From NCBI GenBank assembly GCA_024734555.1, contig JANPWX010019930.1:349198-413197 (forward strand): 64,000 nt of DNA, given 5' to 3'. Position 1 is the first letter of the stretch, and every line of letters begins with the position of its first letter. Below, piece by piece: positions 61,634-64,000 of the stretch. The stretch is from Trochalopteron elliotii (lineage: Eukaryota; Chordata; Aves; Passeriformes; Leiothrichidae). A model generated the notes under the pieces. The model was not told the DNA's origin. It made no database searches and saw nothing but the letters and a program-made list of their open reading frames with translations. Made by a program: the position numbers and the translations under genes.

Positions 61634-61755
61634 GTTTTTGTGTTTTTGTTTGTTCGTTTGGGGTTTTTTGGTGGTTGGTTTTTTTTGTTGTTGTTGGTTT
61701 TTTGGTTTTTTTTGTTTGCTTTTTTTTTGTTTGTGTTTGGGTTGGCTTTTTTTTA
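61634..61755 (-). repeat. T/G-rich tract (A/C-rich on minus strand)
   Basis: GTTTTTGTGTTTTTGTTTGTT, GGGGTTTTTTGGTGGTTGG and (GTT)n units ending in GGCTTTTTTTTAATG. The minus-strand Lys/Gln/Thr-rich frames are its translation. Confidence 0.88.
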
Positions 61756-63377
61756 ATGTAAGAATCAATAAATAAGTTGACAACTAAACATATGCATCGA
61801 TTCAAATGCTGATCTTAATTTTGTCTTCTGTTATCCAATACAGGTATTTTTTTTAAATTTACTCACCTTTACCTGGAAATACTCTATATACTGAATGCCT
61901 TTAAATATGTCTATGACAAAATCAAATACTATATATTAGCAAAAAATTCTGCTATTTTACATGATGTCCAAATTAGTGTATGATTGGTATGGGACCATCA
62001 TCATATTTTTAAAACAGAGAATAACCTATTTATTTAATTTTCTACCCATAACATCTGCAATTTTTATCTTTGTAGAAGGTGATCTGATTTTCATTCCAGT
62101 AATGAACTTCAAGTACTGACAGCAAATATGGATTTGTGACTTGATGTTGCAGTGAGAATGTAGTATTAAATTCTTTCTGGTTTTATGGGTTGGGTATCAT
62201 CCTGGCTCATTCTGCTGCAAAAATTGAAGAGGTGAAAAAAAAGATTTCTTTCTGAAAAAACTCTAACACTTTGATACTTATATACCACATCTCTGTAATG
62301 TGACTCAATTCTTATTTAATCTCTCTAATATGATGCATCTAAAGGAAGAATATCTGCAGCTGAATTTATTTAAATTTATTAAATTCAGCATTTAAGGGAC
62401 AGATCTCAATAAGTGTCTTATGGCTTCTGTTTCACAAAGTGACATAATATTTGTAAATTCAAGTGTGTGTTTTTCTTTATTCAGCAGAGTTGCTAAAACT
62501 TGACCAAGAATTTAAAGTTTTAACTTTAAAACATTCTTTGATAAAAATGTTCAATTGCCAATGGAATACAATATCTAACCATAGTCTATCACACCATATC
62601 ATGCCATTTATAAATTAGTTTAAAAAAATGAAGGCACAGCTTATAGAGACTATGTTGAACCACAGTATAAATGGTCATTAGGACTGTATCCAAAAGATCA
62701 AATTAAAGCGTAATGCACAAGTGTGGGATGCGAAGCATGTAAGTCTAAAATTGTGATCTCAAACCTTCCCAGTCACTCCTTAACACATCAACACCTTGAT
62801 TAGAAAGTTTCTTTGTAAGGTTGGGTTTCTACTTTTTACCTGTGATGCCCCTGTTTAAGATCTACCTAAGCTCCAGTTAAATCAGAAGTCAGTTATTCCA
62901 CTCTTTATAGTCCTGATTAGTAGGTATCTGTGTCTTAAAGTAGGGCTTGCTTTGGTTTTTAATGTGTAGATTTTTATCTGATTATTGAAACTCCATCTTT
63001 ATTTGGAGTTTCCAGACAGATAAGCTGAAGCATCGGAAGAGATAAGTATTGTTCAGGTCACCCAGAAAAAGAGCAGCAGAATATGGTGTACAATACTTGC
63101 TGTTGACTACTATATAAGAACATCTTTGTCCCCTGCACACAAATCACATACAATAATTTTACTGTTCCTACCATGGACAGTGTAGCAGAATATATTTCTG
63201 GGATGACTGTGACAAGTCCTGTTCTGAAACTTCAAACTGTAGGTAACAAAAGCTTTATTATCATTTGCATTTAACTTGTTTAAAGGTGGCTTTTTAAAGA
63301 GCCTGTGTCTAAAGAGCAAAATATATTTGAACCAACTCTTAAAATAATTTGTTAGAAAACTAGTGAAATGATATAAT
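61756..63377. other. unique sequence, no gene seen
   Basis: AT-rich single-copy sequence up to an abrupt change to GC-rich CR1 sequence at about 63378. Confidence 0.5.
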
Positions 63378-64000
63378 GGGACCAGTGTTATTTAATATCT
63401 ACATCAGTGACACAGATGGAGGCATTGATGGCATCCTCAGCAGGTTTGCAGGTGACACCAAGCTGGGGCTGCAGTGACACCCCTGAGGGTCAGGATGGCA
63501 TCCAGAGGGACCTGGACATCCCCAGGAGTGGCCCATGGAGGTCTCAGGGGTTTAACCAGGCCAGGGGCTGGGGCTGCCCATGGGTCAAGGGGATCCAGGC
63601 TGGGGCTGAGCAGATGGAGCAGCCCTGGAGGAGCCCTGGGGGTGCTGTGGGGCAGAGCTGGGACCCCAAACCCCTGTGCTGGGCTGAGCCCCAGCGTGGG
63701 CAGCAGGGCAGGGGGATTCTGCCCCTCTGCCCCCTCAGCTCAGACCCCACCTGTAGAGCTGCCCCAGCCCTGGGCCCAGCACAGCAAGGAGCTGGAGCTG
63801 CTGGAGCCAGGCCAGAGGAGGCTCCAGGATGAGCAGAGGGATGGAGCAGCTCTGCTGGGAGGAAAGGCTGGCACAGCTGGCATTGCTCAGCCTGGACAGG
63901 AGAAGCTTTGGGGTGACCTCACTGTGGCCTTGCAGGGCCTGAAGGGGCTGCAGGAAAGATGGACAGAGACAATTGCCAAGGGCTGGAGGGACAGGACACA
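63378..64000 (+). mobile_element. CR1 LINE with ORF2 reverse transcriptase remnant, cut by window edge
   Basis: Translation from 63379 begins GPVLFNIYISDTDGGIDG and reaches FAGDTK at 63445-63462. This is the C-terminal part of the CR1 ORF2 reverse transcriptase, where the family motif is FADD, so the first catalytic aspartate has become glycine. An in-frame TGA follows at 63475-63477. The family-like continuation DTPEGQDGIQRDLD lies one frame over, showing a frameshift. Downstream GC-rich sequence (CCAGAGGAGGCTCCAGGATG, CTCAGCCTGGACAGGAGAAG, TTGGGGTGACCTCACTGTGG) matches the typical CR1 order toward the 3' end, which lies beyond the window. The copy is non-functional. It contrasts sharply with the AT-rich left flank, which marks its 5' truncation point. 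Confidence 0.93.

Noticed and set aside
63407..63832. 141-codon plus-strand frame read as a host protein
   Set aside because: It is a frameshifted part of CR1 ORF2 and the GC-rich CR1 sequence after it.

Overview
The window looks like avian nuclear DNA, most likely from a songbird. It is AT-rich and interrupted, and holds no gene that I can recognise. The main evidence for a bird is five short 5'-truncated CR1 LINE copies. Three of them keep the typical avian CR1 tail (GGCAGGGGTGG, then TTTAAGGTYCYTYCCAACC, then an ATGATTCT-like end), one keeps the same tail inverted, and one keeps only part of the block upstream of it. A sixth, GC-rich CR1 copy runs off the right edge. An LTR-retrotransposon solo LTR and a fragment of a second LTR resemble songbird endogenous retrovirus LTRs. 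The songbird assignment rests on remembered family likeness, not on a search.

Layout: 1-13000 is mostly unique AT-rich sequence with a GGGGAA array, two CR1 tails, an (AAT)n/(ATT)n palindrome, a two-phase hexamer array and an LTR fragment near 12.9 kb. 13-26 kb holds one CR1 (19.6 kb), a run of exon-like segments just downstream of it (20.0-20.3 kb), and a purine-rich/GC-rich/purine-rich block (22.9-23.3 kb). 26.1-26.7 kb is a 626-bp solo LTR on the minus strand. 27-52 kb is mainly unique sequence broken by A/C-rich or T/G-rich tracts, a 41-nt poly(A), two minus-strand CR1 fragments and a 46-bp tandem duplication. 52.4-53.9 kb has a T/G tract, one isolated terminal-exon-like segment, a (GACA)n array and a 396-N assembly gap inside a GGGA/GGAA array. 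54-63.4 kb is unique sequence with small repeats, and 63.4-64 kb is the CR1 with reverse transcriptase remains.

No confident protein-coding gene, tRNA, rRNA or CRISPR array was found. Longer open frames are explained by simple repeats, CR1, the LTR or chance. The window is best read as an intergenic desert or a large intron. The least ordinary observations are a dispersed set of strand-asymmetric A/C (or T/G) tracts in both orientations, the intact-ended solo LTR, and several exon-like segments whose splice signals and open frames agree. All of the exon-like calls are weak without transcript or conservation data. I found no evidence of a new biological system here.
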